In this document: piece after piece, positions 1 to 8,520 of the stretch
Position numbering within the stretch: position 1 is the first letter of the stretch
Layout: every line of letters starts with the position of its first letter
Source: Sphingomonadales bacterium Ga0077559
Lineage (GTDB): Bacteria; Pseudomonadota; Alphaproteobacteria; Sphingomonadales; Sphingomonadaceae
Assembly (NCBI GenBank): GCA_001464315.1
Contig: LNFK01000076.1
Span: 1-64,000, forward strand
Direction of reading: 5' to 3'
DNA length: 64,000 bases
Notes under the pieces: model-generated
Told to the model about the DNA's origin: nothing
Databases searched by the model: none
What the model saw: only the letters and a program-made list of their open reading frames with translations
Made by a program: the position numbers and the translations under genes

Positions 1-90
1 TGGCGGAGACGGTGGGATTCGAACCCACGATAGAGTCACCCCTATACACACTTTCCAGGCGTGCGCCTTCGACCACTCGGCCACGTCTCC
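1..90 (-). tRNA. tRNA-Ser (anticodon GGA)
   Basis: On the minus strand the sequence folds as a class II tRNA. The acceptor strands GGAGACG and CGTCTCC pair, the T arm holds GGTTCGAATCC, and the anticodon loop reads CTGGAAA, giving anticodon GGA (decodes UCC/UCU). A long variable arm, as expected for serine tRNA, lies between the anticodon and T arms. The 3' CCA is encoded (tgg at 1-3), so the gene is complete and ends exactly at the window edge. Confidence 0.95.
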
Positions 91-170
91 GCTTGCCCCA
101 TAAGGGACGCACGCCCCTAGCCGCTCGTTAGCGCTTTCGCAAGGGCAAGGGATTTGCAATAACGCAGGCC

Positions 171-1106
171 ATGAAAAAGCTGATCCCCCTGCTCGCTTGC
201 GCAGCTCTGCTCGCGCATTTTCCGCTTTCCGCCCAAGAGGCAAAGCCCGCCCCTGCGCCAGGCGAGATAGTTGCTGCAGCGAAGGCAGAGGAATGGACGG
301 CGATTGCGCCGTCCGACTTGCTCATTATGGACATAGCTGCAGATGCGAAGGGCAAACCGCGCCGCGTGGTTATCCAGCTGATGCCGGCACCGTTCAGCCA
401 GGGCTGGGTCGGCAATATCCGCAAGCTTGCTGCCGCCAAATTCTGGGACGGTACCAGCGTCAACCGGGTGCAGGACAATTATGTCGTGCAATGGGGCGAC
501 GCGACCGAGAAGAAAGCTTTGCCAGACGGTTTGGCGGTGGTGCCGGAGCGTGAATATGCTGGACGCGGTGCGGCGCTCAACGGCTGGATGGAACAGCAGG
601 CAGCTGGACCATTTGGCCTGACGCTCAAAGATATTTACGGGACCAGCCATCCGATGATGGGATGGCCACTAGCAAGCGCCAACAAAGAGATGTGGCCCGT
701 CCACTGCTACGGCATGGTCGGTGTGGGCCGCAATCTGTCGCCCGACACCGGAACGGGTGCTGAACTCTACACCGTCATCGGCCATGCGCCGCGGCATCTC
801 GACCGCAATATCGCGCTGGTTGGCCGTGTGATCGAGGGGATCGAACATCTATCCAGCCTGCCACGCGGAACCGGCGCGCTTGGTTTTTACAAGAAGGAAG
901 AGGAGCGGGTACGGATATTGTCTGTGCGGATTGGCGATGTTGCCAGCGATGTACCAGCCTTCGAATATCTCTCGACCGAAAGCGCCAGCTTCGCCGCCTA
1001 TGCCGATGCGCGCGCCAACCGGCGCGATCCTTTCTTCAACGTGCCAGCGGGCGGCGCGGATATTTGCAACATCCCAGTGCCGGCGCGACGCAAGCCGGTG
1101 AAGTGA
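171..1106 (+). CDS. exported cyclophilin-type peptidylprolyl isomerase
   Basis: The 311-residue protein starts with a Sec signal peptide (MKK, then a Leu/Ala-rich core ending near SAQEA, about residue 22), so it should act in the periplasm. A cyclophilin-like domain spans about residues 50-250. The segment FWDGTSVNRVQDNYVVQWGD corresponds to the family's FDGTxFHRV...QGGD strand, with the catalytic Arg kept. The His before that Arg is Asn here, and the domain has long insertions, so activity may differ from classical cyclophilins. The role in proline isomerisation during folding of exported proteins is inferred from family. It overlaps the next gene by 4 bases (GTGA), which suggests translational coupling. 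Confidence 0.85.
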   Translation: MKKLIPLLACAALLAHFPLSAQEAKPAPAPGEIVAAAKAEEWTAIAPSDLLIMDIAADAKGKPRRVVIQLMPAPFSQGWVGNIRKLAAAKFWDGTSVNRVQDNYVVQWGDATEKKALPDGLAVVPEREYAGRGAALNGWMEQQAAGPFGLTLKDIYGTSHPMMGWPLASANKEMWPVHCYGMVGVGRNLSPDTGTGAELYTVIGHAPRHLDRNIALVGRVIEGIEHLSSLPRGTGALGFYKKEEERVRILSVRIGDVASDVPAFEYLSTESASFAAYADARANRRDPFFNVPAGGADICNIPVPARRKPVK

Positions 1107-1426
1107 GTACAGAGACCCACACTATCACCTCCACACTCTGGCTGTGGACCAATGACAAAGCACCGGCCAGCTGGCATTTCATGACCATCGACGGCGAGGC
1201 GGGTGAGGTGATCCATGCGCTGGCGCTGATGCGGCGGTTGGAAAGCGGGCGGAGGCGCGGTTGGGGTTCGATGAAGGTGTCGGCGACGATTGGCGACACA
1301 GATTGGGAGACCTCGATATTCCCGGCGAACGAGGCCAAAGGCTGGCTATTGCCGGTCAAAGCCGCCGTGCGCAAGGCCGAGGGTTTGGTTACCGGCGACA
1401 AAGTTACGGTGACTATCACGATCTAA
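1103..1426 (+). CDS. DUF1905 domain protein
   Basis: The protein has about 107 residues. I chose the GTG at 1103 because it overlaps the stop of the preceding isomerase gene as GTGA and because the recognisable domain begins right after it; an upstream ATG at 1064 would add 13 residues inside the neighbour. The sequence matches the DUF1905 pattern: an early LWLW strand, WHFMTIDGE, a GWGSMKV turn and a final KVTVTITI strand, as in a small beta-barrel. The family has no established function. There is no signal peptide or membrane segment, so it is probably cytoplasmic although its operon partner is exported. Confidence 0.8.
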   Translation: MSTETHTITSTLWLWTNDKAPASWHFMTIDGEAGEVIHALALMRRLESGRRRGWGSMKVSATIGDTDWETSIFPANEAKGWLLPVKAAVRKAEGLVTGDKVTVTITI

Positions 1427-1509
1427 ATCACTCCAATCCGGAGCGATGCCGCACCAAAACGAACGCGCCTTTAGGATATTATTGACCAGCGCCGTGCGAC
1501 AATGCGGAC

Positions 1510-2055
1510 ATGGGAAAAATAGTCCGTTTCGATACCGCGCAGACCCGACCTTTCAGGAGGCCACACAAGCGCTCAACAGTCTGGAATCCTTCTGGAACGA
1601 CGATCTTCAACATCGGCATGTTGGCATTCATCGCGTTCTGGTTCGTCCCGGATTATCTGGACTATCCAGCGCAGCCGACATCGTTGGCGTTATCCACCAC
1701 CGACACCGAATCCGCCAGCTTTAGCCTCTGTCATAGCGGCGGCGGGACAAATTGTGTCGTTGATGGCGATACGATTTGGTATCAGGGCGACAAAATCCGC
1801 ATTGCCGATATCGATGCCCCCGAAACCCACCCGCCGGGCTGCGCGCGCGAAGCGGAACTCGGCACAGCGGCGACCAACAAATTGCAAAGCCTGCTCAATG
1901 TAGGAGCATTCTCTATTGAACGCATCGACCGCGACACAGACCGTTACGGCCGCCAGTTACGCATTCTAACACGCGGCGGCGAGAGCATTGGCGGGATGCT
2001 GGTCGATGACGGGTTGGCCCGTTGGTATGAAGGCGGACGGCGACCATGGTGTTGA
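1510..2055 (+). CDS. membrane-anchored thermonuclease-like protein (SNase fold)
   Basis: The 181-residue protein has a basic N-terminus, one hydrophobic segment (about residues 34-48, FNIGMLAFIAFWFVP) and then a staphylococcal-nuclease-like domain (about 75-175). Family catalytic features are present: VVDGDTIW, RIADIDAPET (Arg and Glu of the active site) and DRYGRQLR (the second Arg). It probably degrades or processes nucleic acids outside the cytoplasm while anchored in the inner membrane; this location is inferred from the single segment. It ends 4 bases before the convergent stop of fliA. The 83 bases before it hold only a weak 4-bp inverted repeat. Confidence 0.85.
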   Translation: MGKIVRFDTAQTRPFRRPHKRSTVWNPSGTTIFNIGMLAFIAFWFVPDYLDYPAQPTSLALSTTDTESASFSLCHSGGGTNCVVDGDTIWYQGDKIRIADIDAPETHPPGCAREAELGTAATNKLQSLLNVGAFSIERIDRDTDRYGRQLRILTRGGESIGGMLVDDGLARWYEGGRRPWC

Positions 2056-2059
2056 CCGC

Positions 2060-2770
2060 TTAATCCGCCATCATCGTCCGCATTTTGTCGAGCGCGGCTT
2101 TCTTGATCTGGCACACCCGAGCTGCGCCGACCCCCAAAGTCTCGCCGATTTCATCGAGGTTGAGTTCTTCGACAAAATAAAGCTGAAGGATCATCGCCTC
2201 GCGTTCGGATAGCTTGCCCAAATTGGCGACCAAAGCCTCCCGCAATTGCGCCTTTTCGAGCGCAGTGTCCGCACTGTCAGTCAGGTCGGCAAACCACATG
2301 TCATGGTCGGAATAGCTTTCGTCGATGGATTCCTGGCCAACAGGCACGGTCGAGGCGGCCATGGCATGATAGGCACCCGGCTCCAAACCTGCTGCACCGG
2401 CCATTTCGGCATCGCTCGGGCTGCGCATATATTCCTGTTCAAGCCGGGCCCGGACGCCCGCGAGATAGCGCCGGTTCGCCATACCTGCGCGGCCCATGCG
2501 CGCATCGCGGCGGAGCGCGTCGACCATCGCGCCGCGAATGCGTGTCTGAGCATACGGCGCGAAGGCAAGGCCGCGATCTTCGAAATTCTGCGCGGCTTCG
2601 ACGAGTGCGATCAGACCAATCTGGATCAGGTCCTCCACGTCGATCGCGGTCGACATGCGGCTATGCACATGCCAGGCGATGCGGCGGACAAGCGCGCTAT
2701 GCGCCTCAATCAGTCGCGCCGGATTGGCAATATCAGCAGGCGCATAAGCGGTACGGGCTTCATTCAGCAT
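2060..2770 (-). CDS. fliA: flagellar sigma factor FliA (sigma-28)
   Basis: The 236-residue protein has sigma-70 family region 2 (AIDVEDLIQIGLIALVEAA, about residues 40-60, then APYAQTRIRGAMVDALRRD), a region 3 helix and region 4 (LSEREAMILQLYF ... GVGAARVCQIKKAALDKMR). This size and layout match FliA, which directs RNA polymerase to late flagellar promoters. The open frame extends further upstream inside flhA, but the ATG at 2770 follows a GGAG ribosome-binding site and starts the recognisable protein. The gene overlaps the end of flhA by 11 bases. Its antagonist flgM is encoded 3.3 kb away in the same block. No flhF or flhG lies between flhA and fliA, unlike in many polar-flagellate bacteria. 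Confidence 0.93.
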   Translation of the reverse strand: MLNEARTAYAPADIANPARLIEAHSALVRRIAWHVHSRMSTAIDVEDLIQIGLIALVEAAQNFEDRGLAFAPYAQTRIRGAMVDALRRDARMGRAGMANRRYLAGVRARLEQEYMRSPSDAEMAGAAGLEPGAYHAMAASTVPVGQESIDESYSDHDMWFADLTDSADTALEKAQLREALVANLGKLSEREAMILQLYFVEELNLDEIGETLGVGAARVCQIKKAALDKMRTMMAD

Positions 2771-4886
2771 AAGATTCTCCAGTTTCTTGCGGCATGTCGG
2801 CCGGATCTGATTCAGCGAGCATCGGCCGACCGCCGACCACGGCGATGACATCGACCTTTTTGTTTTCGGGAATTTCGAGGAAGGACAGCACCGCAACGTC
2901 GCTGAATTGTGCGCGCAGCAGGCGGGCGACGGCGGCGCGGCACAAGGGCGAGGTGATGACCGCAAAGCTTCGCGCGGCAACCAGCATCGGTTGGACCGCA
3001 TCATCGATCACCGCAATGATGCGGCGGGCAAGTTCTGGCTCGAACGGCCAGCTGGCCTGCGGCGCGGATTGCACCGACTGGACCAGAAGCGCTTCGAGTT
3101 CTCCATCAAAGGTGATGGCGGGCAATGGCATTTTGACGGGCACGATGGTCTGGACGATGAGCGCGCCAAGCCGCTGACGCACCGCCTCGACCAGATCAGT
3201 GGCATCGAGATTGCGCGGGGCGAGATCGACCATTGCCTCGGCCACGCGGCGGAAATCGCGCAACGGTACGCGTTCGGACAGCAACGCACGGCACAGAGCG
3301 GTGATCGCGGCGAGCGAATAAGGCGACGGTGTCAGCCCGCCCGCCAGTTGCGGATAGCTGTCCTTCAAATTGTCGATCAGCGCCTGCGCATCGTCCATTC
3401 CGAACAATTCGGCAGCGGATGCGGCGGCGAGCTGGTTCAGGTGCGTGGCGATGACTGTCGCGGGATCGACCACGGTATAGCCAGCGGCCACCGCATCGGT
3501 ACGATCGGCTTGCGCTATCCACAGCGCGTCAAGGCCAAAACTTGGGTCCTTGACCGCCCGCCCGGTGACGCCTTCGAGGACGTCGCCTGAATCCAGCGCA
3601 AGAAGCTCATTGGCCCAGGCCTGGTCTTCCCCGACCAGCACGCCCGATATACGGATCTGATAGCTATTTCCGGCAAGCGACAGGTCATCAGCGACCTTGA
3701 CCATCGGCAAGACGAAGCCAAATTCGCGCGACAGCTGGCGGCGAATCGCAGTGACTCGGCCCATCAGCGGCGCGCCCTTGCGTTCGTCGACAAGGCTTAC
3801 CAAAGCATAGCCAAGCTCAAGCGTGATCGGCGCGGTTTCGGCGATTTCGTGCCATTCAATAATATGGCCAGGCGCGGCATCGACTATCAGCTCACTAACG
3901 ACCGCCGGTTTCTTCTCGGACTTGCGAAGCATCCACCAGATGCCACCTGCGAGCGCTGCCGCCGGAAGCACCACCAGTTGCGGCATCGCTGGTACAAAGC
4001 CGAGCAGCATCAATATCCCGGCAACTGGTCCCCATGCCCGTGCATGTCCGAACTGGCTGGAAATCTGACCAGAAAGGTCGAGCGGCGACGACACGCGCGT
4101 GACAATTGACGCCGCCGCGATCGAGAGCAGCAATGCGGGCACCTGCGCCACCAACGCATCGCCGATGGCGAGCATGATATAGGTTTCCGCTGCCTCACCA
4201 AAACTGAGTCCGTGACTGACAACGCCCAGCAAAAGCCCGCCGAAAATATTGACGAACAGGATGAGCAGGCCTGCGACAGCGTCGCCCTTGACGAACTTCG
4301 ACGCGCCATCCATCGAGCCGTAAAAATCGGCCTCGGTCGCGACTTCCTGGCGCCTTGCTTTGGCCTCGTCGGGGGTGAGGAGGCCAGCATTGAGGTCGGC
4401 ATCGATTGCCATCTGCTTGCCGGGCAGTGCATCGAGCGTGAAGCGTGCCGACACTTCGGACACGCGGCCGGCACCCTTGGTAATGACGACCATATTGATG
4501 ATCAACAAAACTGCGAAGACGAGAAGCCCGACGATGTAATCACCACCGATTAGGAACGCGCCAAAGGCTTCGATAACATGACCCGCTGCAGCTGGACCTT
4601 TATGTCCTTCCACCAACACAACGCGGGTCGAGGCAACATTGAGAGCCAGCCTGAACAGTGTCGCCAGAAGCAACACGGTCGGGAACGCCGAGAAGTCGAG
4701 CGGCTTAGCAACATTGAGCGCTACCATCAGCACCGCGAGGCTGATCATGATATTGAGGATGAAGCCGACGTCGAGCAAAACGGCCGGAACCGGCACGATC
4801 ATCAACATTACGAGCAAAAGGATCGCGACGGGCAAAGCACCGCTCTTTATGCTGTCCAGCCAGATCGAAAGATTGGCGCGGCCCAT
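2760..4886 (-). CDS. flhA: flagellar type III export protein FlhA
   Basis: The protein has 708 residues, the usual length for the FlhA/InvA family. The N-terminal half carries several membrane segments (VAILLLVMLMIVPVPAVLLD onward) and the conserved cytoplasmic loop (KGAGRVSEVSARFTLDALPG and KQMAIDADLNAG). The C-terminal half is the soluble docking domain. FlhA forms the export-gate ring in the flagellar basal body, drives subunit export and binds chaperone-substrate complexes. The start overlaps the stop of the upstream transglycosylase gene as TAATG, and the end overlaps fliA, so the genes are probably co-transcribed and translationally coupled. Confidence 0.96.
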   Translation of the reverse strand: MGRANLSIWLDSIKSGALPVAILLLVMLMIVPVPAVLLDVGFILNIMISLAVLMVALNVAKPLDFSAFPTVLLLATLFRLALNVASTRVVLVEGHKGPAAAGHVIEAFGAFLIGGDYIVGLLVFAVLLIINMVVITKGAGRVSEVSARFTLDALPGKQMAIDADLNAGLLTPDEAKARRQEVATEADFYGSMDGASKFVKGDAVAGLLILFVNIFGGLLLGVVSHGLSFGEAAETYIMLAIGDALVAQVPALLLSIAAASIVTRVSSPLDLSGQISSQFGHARAWGPVAGILMLLGFVPAMPQLVVLPAAALAGGIWWMLRKSEKKPAVVSELIVDAAPGHIIEWHEIAETAPITLELGYALVSLVDERKGAPLMGRVTAIRRQLSREFGFVLPMVKVADDLSLAGNSYQIRISGVLVGEDQAWANELLALDSGDVLEGVTGRAVKDPSFGLDALWIAQADRTDAVAAGYTVVDPATVIATHLNQLAAASAAELFGMDDAQALIDNLKDSYPQLAGGLTPSPYSLAAITALCRALLSERVPLRDFRRVAEAMVDLAPRNLDATDLVEAVRQRLGALIVQTIVPVKMPLPAITFDGELEALLVQSVQSAPQASWPFEPELARRIIAVIDDAVQPMLVAARSFAVITSPLCRAAVARLLRAQFSDVAVLSFLEIPENKKVDVIAVVGGRPMLAESDPADMPQETGESYAE

Positions 4887-5668
4887 TATGCGGGCAACCC
4901 AGATAAGCGGCGATAGGCATCGCGGGCAAAATCAAGGTCGAGCCGTTTGGGCATCGGCTCCATAGGCGTTAGCGTCAGACGCGGTTGTTGACCGCTCGCT
5001 TGCCGGACGCTGTGGCGATATGCTGGCATGGATGACGGTGGCTGGCTAATCGTATTGCCAAGCTTGGCAGCGAAGTTGCGGCGAATATCGGCGAGGCTGC
5101 GAGCCGAGCCGTCTTCGCGGTAGAATATCGAACGATTTGCCGCAGCAGCAGCGGGGAATATCGGTGCTGCTGCTTGGTCGGGCTGATCCTTATGCGCATC
5201 CAGGAACCGCGCAGCACCTTCGGCGCCCAGAAAATGCGCAAGATATAGATCCACCGGTCCGGGGTCGGCGCCAATACGCGATTGCAGATACTCGCCGTTA
5301 TCTGCGGCAAATTCGGCTGCCATCGCGGCGGCGGCTTCGGGATCGGTGCGAAGCTCTAATATCCGCGCGCGCATCGACGAATCGGCGACCGCATACGTGC
5401 CTTCGCTGTTTTTGGAGATAGCATCCGATGCCCACCCAAGCCCGTGCGCCGCACCATGCTGCTTCAACGTGCCCAGCCAGGTCTGTTTGGTGAACTGGTA
5501 AAGTCCAGTGGCACTCGACGTACTGGCGCGGGCATCGGGACGCATCCCGCTTTCGATCCGTGCCTGATCCATCAGATAATCGAACGGTACGCCGGTGCGC
5601 GCCGAAGCACTGGCTATCGCGGCAGTAACACGCTGTTGCACCGATGGCGCGTTTACGGGGATGGTCAT
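4886..5668 (-). CDS. lytic transglycosylase-like protein of the flagellar cluster
   Basis: Starting at the ATG at 5668 the protein has about 260 residues; a longer version from 5725 would add 19 unusual residues. The N-terminal half is an SLT-type domain: YLMDQARIESGM contains the predicted catalytic Glu (E39), followed by SSATGLYQFTKQTWLG. The C-terminal third is low-complexity. Such enzymes cleave the peptidoglycan glycan strand. In the flagellar block its likely role is opening the wall for the rod, replacing the muramidase domain that FlgJ carries in enteric bacteria; this is inference. There is no clear signal peptide, so export might use the flagellar secretion system. It couples to flhA through TAATG. 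Confidence 0.82.
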   Translation of the reverse strand: MTIPVNAPSVQQRVTAAIASASARTGVPFDYLMDQARIESGMRPDARASTSSATGLYQFTKQTWLGTLKQHGAAHGLGWASDAISKNSEGTYAVADSSMRARILELRTDPEAAAAMAAEFAADNGEYLQSRIGADPGPVDLYLAHFLGAEGAARFLDAHKDQPDQAAAPIFPAAAAANRSIFYREDGSARSLADIRRNFAAKLGNTISQPPSSMPAYRHSVRQASGQQPRLTLTPMEPMPKRLDLDFARDAYRRLSGLPA

Positions 5669-5742
5669 GGCTTGGTCCGGTTGGTCATGCCAGTGGATTA
5701 GCAATGCCCGTGCCAAAACGGGCACGGCGGCAGCAATTGGTG

Positions 5743-6030
5743 CTATTTTACCGCTTTTACGTATGTGGCTGAGGATGTCTGACCCCGAACCTCGGCCAGC
5801 CGGTCAATTTTCTGGCGGTTCCATGCCGTCAGATATTTGACCCGGATGCGCGCGGCTTCGGATTGCTTGAGCCCAAAGGCGAGGGTGTCCCCGACAGATA
5901 ACGCCGGGCTGTGCCGCAGATGCTCGACCGCATCAGCCAAGGCATAACTCGCGCTCAATATCGCATCGGCATCCTGCGAATCGAGCGCCGTTATCAGCTG
6001 TGCCTGACAATCGATGACCGCTTGCATCAT
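5743..6030 (-). CDS. FlgN-like small flagellar protein (putative chaperone)
   Basis: The protein has about 95 residues from the ATG at 6030 (a GTG at 6033 is also possible). Longer readings run back through flgM and are unlikely. The sequence is helical and Ala/Leu-rich, with no cysteine cluster, membrane segment or signal peptide (IDCQAQLITALDSQDADAIL ... KIDRLAEVRG). It starts 4 bases after the flgM stop. FlgN, the export chaperone for hook-associated proteins FlgK and FlgL, commonly lies directly after flgM, so position and composition suggest FlgN. I see no decisive sequence motif; a short uncharacterised flagellar protein is the alternative. Confidence 0.6.
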   Translation of the reverse strand: MMQAVIDCQAQLITALDSQDADAILSASYALADAVEHLRHSPALSVGDTLAFGLKQSEAARIRVKYLTAWNRQKIDRLAEVRGQTSSATYVKAVK

Positions 6031-6034
6031 CACA

Positions 6035-6313
6035 TCAGGCGTGGTCGCGAAAACCGAAGCGGATAATGCCGTCGGCGATCGTGCCCAGATTGATCTGATA
6101 ATTACCGCTGGCAATTGCAGCCTTCAGCGATGCCACTTTGCTCGCGTCAAAAGGCGGGCCCTTTTGCGCAAGCGCGCTGGCAAGGCTGAGGCTAGGCGGC
6201 GGCGGCAATTGCATCTCGGCATTCTTGGTTTGTGTTGGCGCAACATATTTCGCCCCGCGCAACGTGGCGGGAGGAACCGGCTTGGCCGGTCCGAACTTCA
6301 CGGAATCCACCAT
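6035..6313 (-). CDS. flgM: anti-sigma-28 factor FlgM
   Basis: The protein has 92 residues, the typical FlgM size. The C-terminal half (about residues 55-88: DASKVASLKAAIASGNYQIN then IADGIIRFG) matches the family pattern in which helix R-x-x-A-I-x-x-G-x-Y is followed by IA. FlgM binds FliA and keeps it inactive until the hook is finished, then is exported. The ATG at 6313 is preceded by GAAAGGAAC as ribosome-binding site. A candidate FliA promoter lies just upstream (6368-6394), consistent with the known autoregulatory flgM loop. Confidence 0.85.
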   Translation of the reverse strand: MVDSVKFGPAKPVPPATLRGAKYVAPTQTKNAEMQLPPPPSLSLASALAQKGPPFDASKVASLKAAIASGNYQINLGTIADGIIRFGFRDHA

Positions 6314-6367
6314 TTTTCTGTTCCTTTCACTTGGGTCGTCAGGAAACCGACAGCCCTTATGGGAACC

Positions 6368-6394
6368 AAAACGGCAAAAGATGCCCTGCCTTTA
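6368..6394 (-). promoter_or_regulatory. candidate sigma-28 (FliA) promoter for flgM
   Basis: On the minus strand, TAAAGGCA (6394-6387), a spacer of exactly 11 bases, then GCCGTTTT (6375-6368). The enterobacterial FliA consensus is TAAAGTTT-N11-GCCGATAA, so the -35 core TAAAG, the spacer and GCCG all agree. It sits between the flgA stop and the flgM start, 55 bases upstream of the flgM ATG. This was found by eye and is not scored. Confidence 0.6.
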
Positions 6395-6397
6395 GGC

Positions 6398-6826
6398 CTA
6401 GAATGAAACGATGCCGCGCGCTTTGACGATAGCGGTCATCAGAATCGGCGATGACGGGGATTTGACACGCACCGGTTGGCCAATGCCTGCGTCCTCCATG
6501 GCGATCATCGACGTCGAAACCGCAAAACCGGGGCCGCCGGATACACATTCGACCATCTCGCCCTTGCGGACAACGATCTCGGCGGCTTGGTCGGGTTCGG
6601 ATCGGCCTTTTACCGGCACACGTAGCCGCCACCCGATTTCGGGGCAGCGCACGACAACAGCGCCTCCGACGGGCGGCGCGATGATGGCGTCTTGCGGGCA
6701 TTCAGCGAGCTTCAGCCGTTTATCGACAGGTTCGGCGCTTTGCGAAACAGCCGAAATCCGTTCATCCAATATTTCGAGATCTTCGAACGCGGCGGGTGCG
6801 GCAACAAATAAAAGCAGTGCGTACAT
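6398..6826 (-). CDS. flgA: flagellar P-ring assembly protein FlgA (short form)
   Basis: The protein has about 142 residues from the ATG at 6826, which follows the ribosome-binding site AAAGGAG; a longer frame from 6865 lacks one. The N-terminus is a short signal peptide (MYALLLFVAAPAAF). The rest matches the C-terminal SAF/ChapFlgA region, including PVKGRSEPD and the GIGQPVRVKSPSS segment. FlgA is a periplasmic chaperone that assists FlgI polymerisation into the P-ring. It is clearly shorter than the E. coli protein (about 219 residues). Neither flgI nor other rod genes are in the window. Confidence 0.82.
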   Translation of the reverse strand: MYALLLFVAAPAAFEDLEILDERISAVSQSAEPVDKRLKLAECPQDAIIAPPVGGAVVVRCPEIGWRLRVPVKGRSEPDQAAEIVVRKGEMVECVSGGPGFAVSTSMIAMEDAGIGQPVRVKSPSSPILMTAIVKARGIVSF

Positions 6827-6884
6827 AAATGCTCCTTTGAAAGTTTGACTTCCAAAGCAGAGCAATCATCATGCCAGTCTGATT

Positions 6885-7607
6885 TTAGTCGACAATCGCC
6901 TTGGCAATGGCCCGAATTGCATCGGGGCGCGCAACGAACGCCATATGCGTGCAATCAAGTTCAATGCGATGATCGGATTCATGCCGCCGTCCGCGGGCCG
7001 AACGCGGTGCGACAACTCCGTCATTGTTGGACCAGAACGCACATGTGGGAACTGGCGGCTTTTCCGAAAGCGTAACCTCAATCGGCGGGGCATCGACTTT
7101 GTGGCCAGCGACAAGTTCATACAGCCGCCAAGCATTATTGGCGCGCGGATCGCCCGAGAACGGGCTGCCGAGCGTGACCACCTTGGCCACCCGCTGCTGC
7201 GCGACTTTGGCATATTCACGCGCAATCAAGCCGCCAAGACTCCAGCCGACCAATGTGATAGGCTGATTAACGTCGAGCGTCTCGATCCGGTCGTGTAGCC
7301 GTTCAAATATATCGATTTTGATACCCTTGTTCCGGCCCAGTCCCCAGCCGTGCGCTTCAAAGCCCGCATACTGCAGCGAACGCCGCAACCGCGATGTCGT
7401 TTGATCGGACGCCATAAATCCCGGAATGACAATCACCGGGCGGCCGTTTCCTTGTACATCCAGCCGAACAGCTCCGGCAAAAGCGGCGCTGGTACGCGTA
7501 TAGGCAAAGGAAAGCGCCTCGCGCGCGAGTAATGGGAAGGCTGGTGCAATAGCACCAATCTGCGTTAAAACTTTAGGATCAGAAATAGAAGAGAATCGCG
7601 TCGCCAT
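6885..7607 (-). CDS. alpha/beta hydrolase
   Basis: The 240-residue protein has an alpha/beta hydrolase core: the oxyanion strand VIVIPGFMAS, the nucleophile elbow GWSLGG (catalytic Ser), a late Asp in NDGVV and a His in CTHMAF. No signal peptide is seen, so it is likely cytoplasmic. The pattern resembles triacylglycerol-lipase or PGAP1-like esterases (long helix TTSRLRRSLQYAG after the oxyanion strand), but the substrate cannot be predicted. It is a minus-strand gene between flgA (58 bases away) and the heme cluster, and seems unrelated to both. The proposed start sits in a clean upstream context with no better downstream ATG. Confidence 0.8.
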   Translation of the reverse strand: MATRFSSISDPKVLTQIGAIAPAFPLLAREALSFAYTRTSAAFAGAVRLDVQGNGRPVIVIPGFMASDQTTSRLRRSLQYAGFEAHGWGLGRNKGIKIDIFERLHDRIETLDVNQPITLVGWSLGGLIAREYAKVAQQRVAKVVTLGSPFSGDPRANNAWRLYELVAGHKVDAPPIEVTLSEKPPVPTCAFWSNNDGVVAPRSARGRRHESDHRIELDCTHMAFVARPDAIRAIAKAIVD

Positions 7608-7655
7608 ACCGCCGTTATATGGCGGCTGCAGATTTATGAAAGATTTATGACGGTC

Positions 7656-8498
7656 CTATTCCGGTATTATATTATTCGGCGTTTCGAATGTCGGAACGGG
7701 AGCATCCATTATCGGTGCAGGCGTAGGTGCCGGAACGGGCATGGGCGGCGCGGCCAGCGCGCTGCGTTCGAGCACATCTAGCGCTTTCCGCGTATCCTCA
7801 TAGCGCTTGGCGCGGGTCAGCCACGCCTGCGCTGCGGGTGCAGACGCGCCTGGCATCGCGGAAACTTCTGCAATCGCTCCGCGCAAATTCGCTGATTCAA
7901 CTAGAGCATGCACGCGCAATATCCGTTGGGTAGGTGCTGGCGATGGCGAGTCAGATTTACGCAGCACGAACAGTTCGGAAAATTCGCGCTGGATTGTTGC
8001 CCAAACGGTTTCTTCGGGACTGCCGGTGACAAGCAGGTTTTCGATTGCGGTCAGTTCGGACTGCAACGATTGCACGGTTACAGGTGCCGCCGAAGCTTGC
8101 AATATCGTCAGGACCGCCTGCGGTTGGTTCGACCCGAATCGCAAACGCAATTGGTCGGTGAGATAGCCAAGCGGCGTTCCGGCATCAATCGCGCGGCGTG
8201 CAGCGATAGCGACCAACAGCCCTTCGGCGCGCGCTGTATTGCCCGCAGCTATTGCCGAATCCATGGCTGAGGGAGACAGTTGCTCGACAAGCGGCGCGAC
8301 ATTTGGTCCTACGACCGATGTCCCTTTGGTGGGCGCAGCTGTGCCCGCAACGGGATCGGCATCCAACCAACCGTAACGGTCGGCAAGCCACCAGCTAAGC
8401 CCGGCTCCCCCACCAAAGGCAAGAATTAGCAAAAGTAATATATGCTTGAACTTCATGCCGCCACGCGGCGATCCACTGCTGGTCGCAAATTCGGTCAT
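7656..8498 (-). CDS. COG4223/mitofilin-like membrane protein of the hem cluster
   Basis: The 280-residue protein has one transmembrane segment near the N-terminus (HILLLLILAFGGGAGLSWWL, about residues 19-38), a Pro/Thr/Ala-rich linker, a mainly helical periplasmic domain (about 75-245) and a Pro-rich tail. Alphaproteobacteria often encode a COG4223 (mitofilin/HemX-like) protein directly after hemD, and this gene lies 22 bases downstream of hemD on the same strand. The family assignment therefore rests on topology and position rather than a catalytic motif. Its role in heme synthesis or membrane organisation is unproven. Confidence 0.7.
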   Translation of the reverse strand: MTEFATSSGSPRGGMKFKHILLLLILAFGGGAGLSWWLADRYGWLDADPVAGTAAPTKGTSVVGPNVAPLVEQLSPSAMDSAIAAGNTARAEGLLVAIAARRAIDAGTPLGYLTDQLRLRFGSNQPQAVLTILQASAAPVTVQSLQSELTAIENLLVTGSPEETVWATIQREFSELFVLRKSDSPSPAPTQRILRVHALVESANLRGAIAEVSAMPGASAPAAQAWLTRAKRYEDTRKALDVLERSALAAPPMPVPAPTPAPIMDAPVPTFETPNNIIPE

Positions 8499-8520
8499 TC
8501 CATCCCCTTCGTCCGAGGTT

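Noticed and set aside
1-90. tRNA-Ser as an integration site (att)
   Set aside because: No integrase, direct repeat or foreign gene follows it; the next genes are ordinary, and the other side of the tRNA is outside the window.
1434-1446. CTCC-N5-GGAG hairpin after the DUF1905 gene
   Set aside because: The stem is only 4 bp with no T tract, so there is too little to call a terminator.
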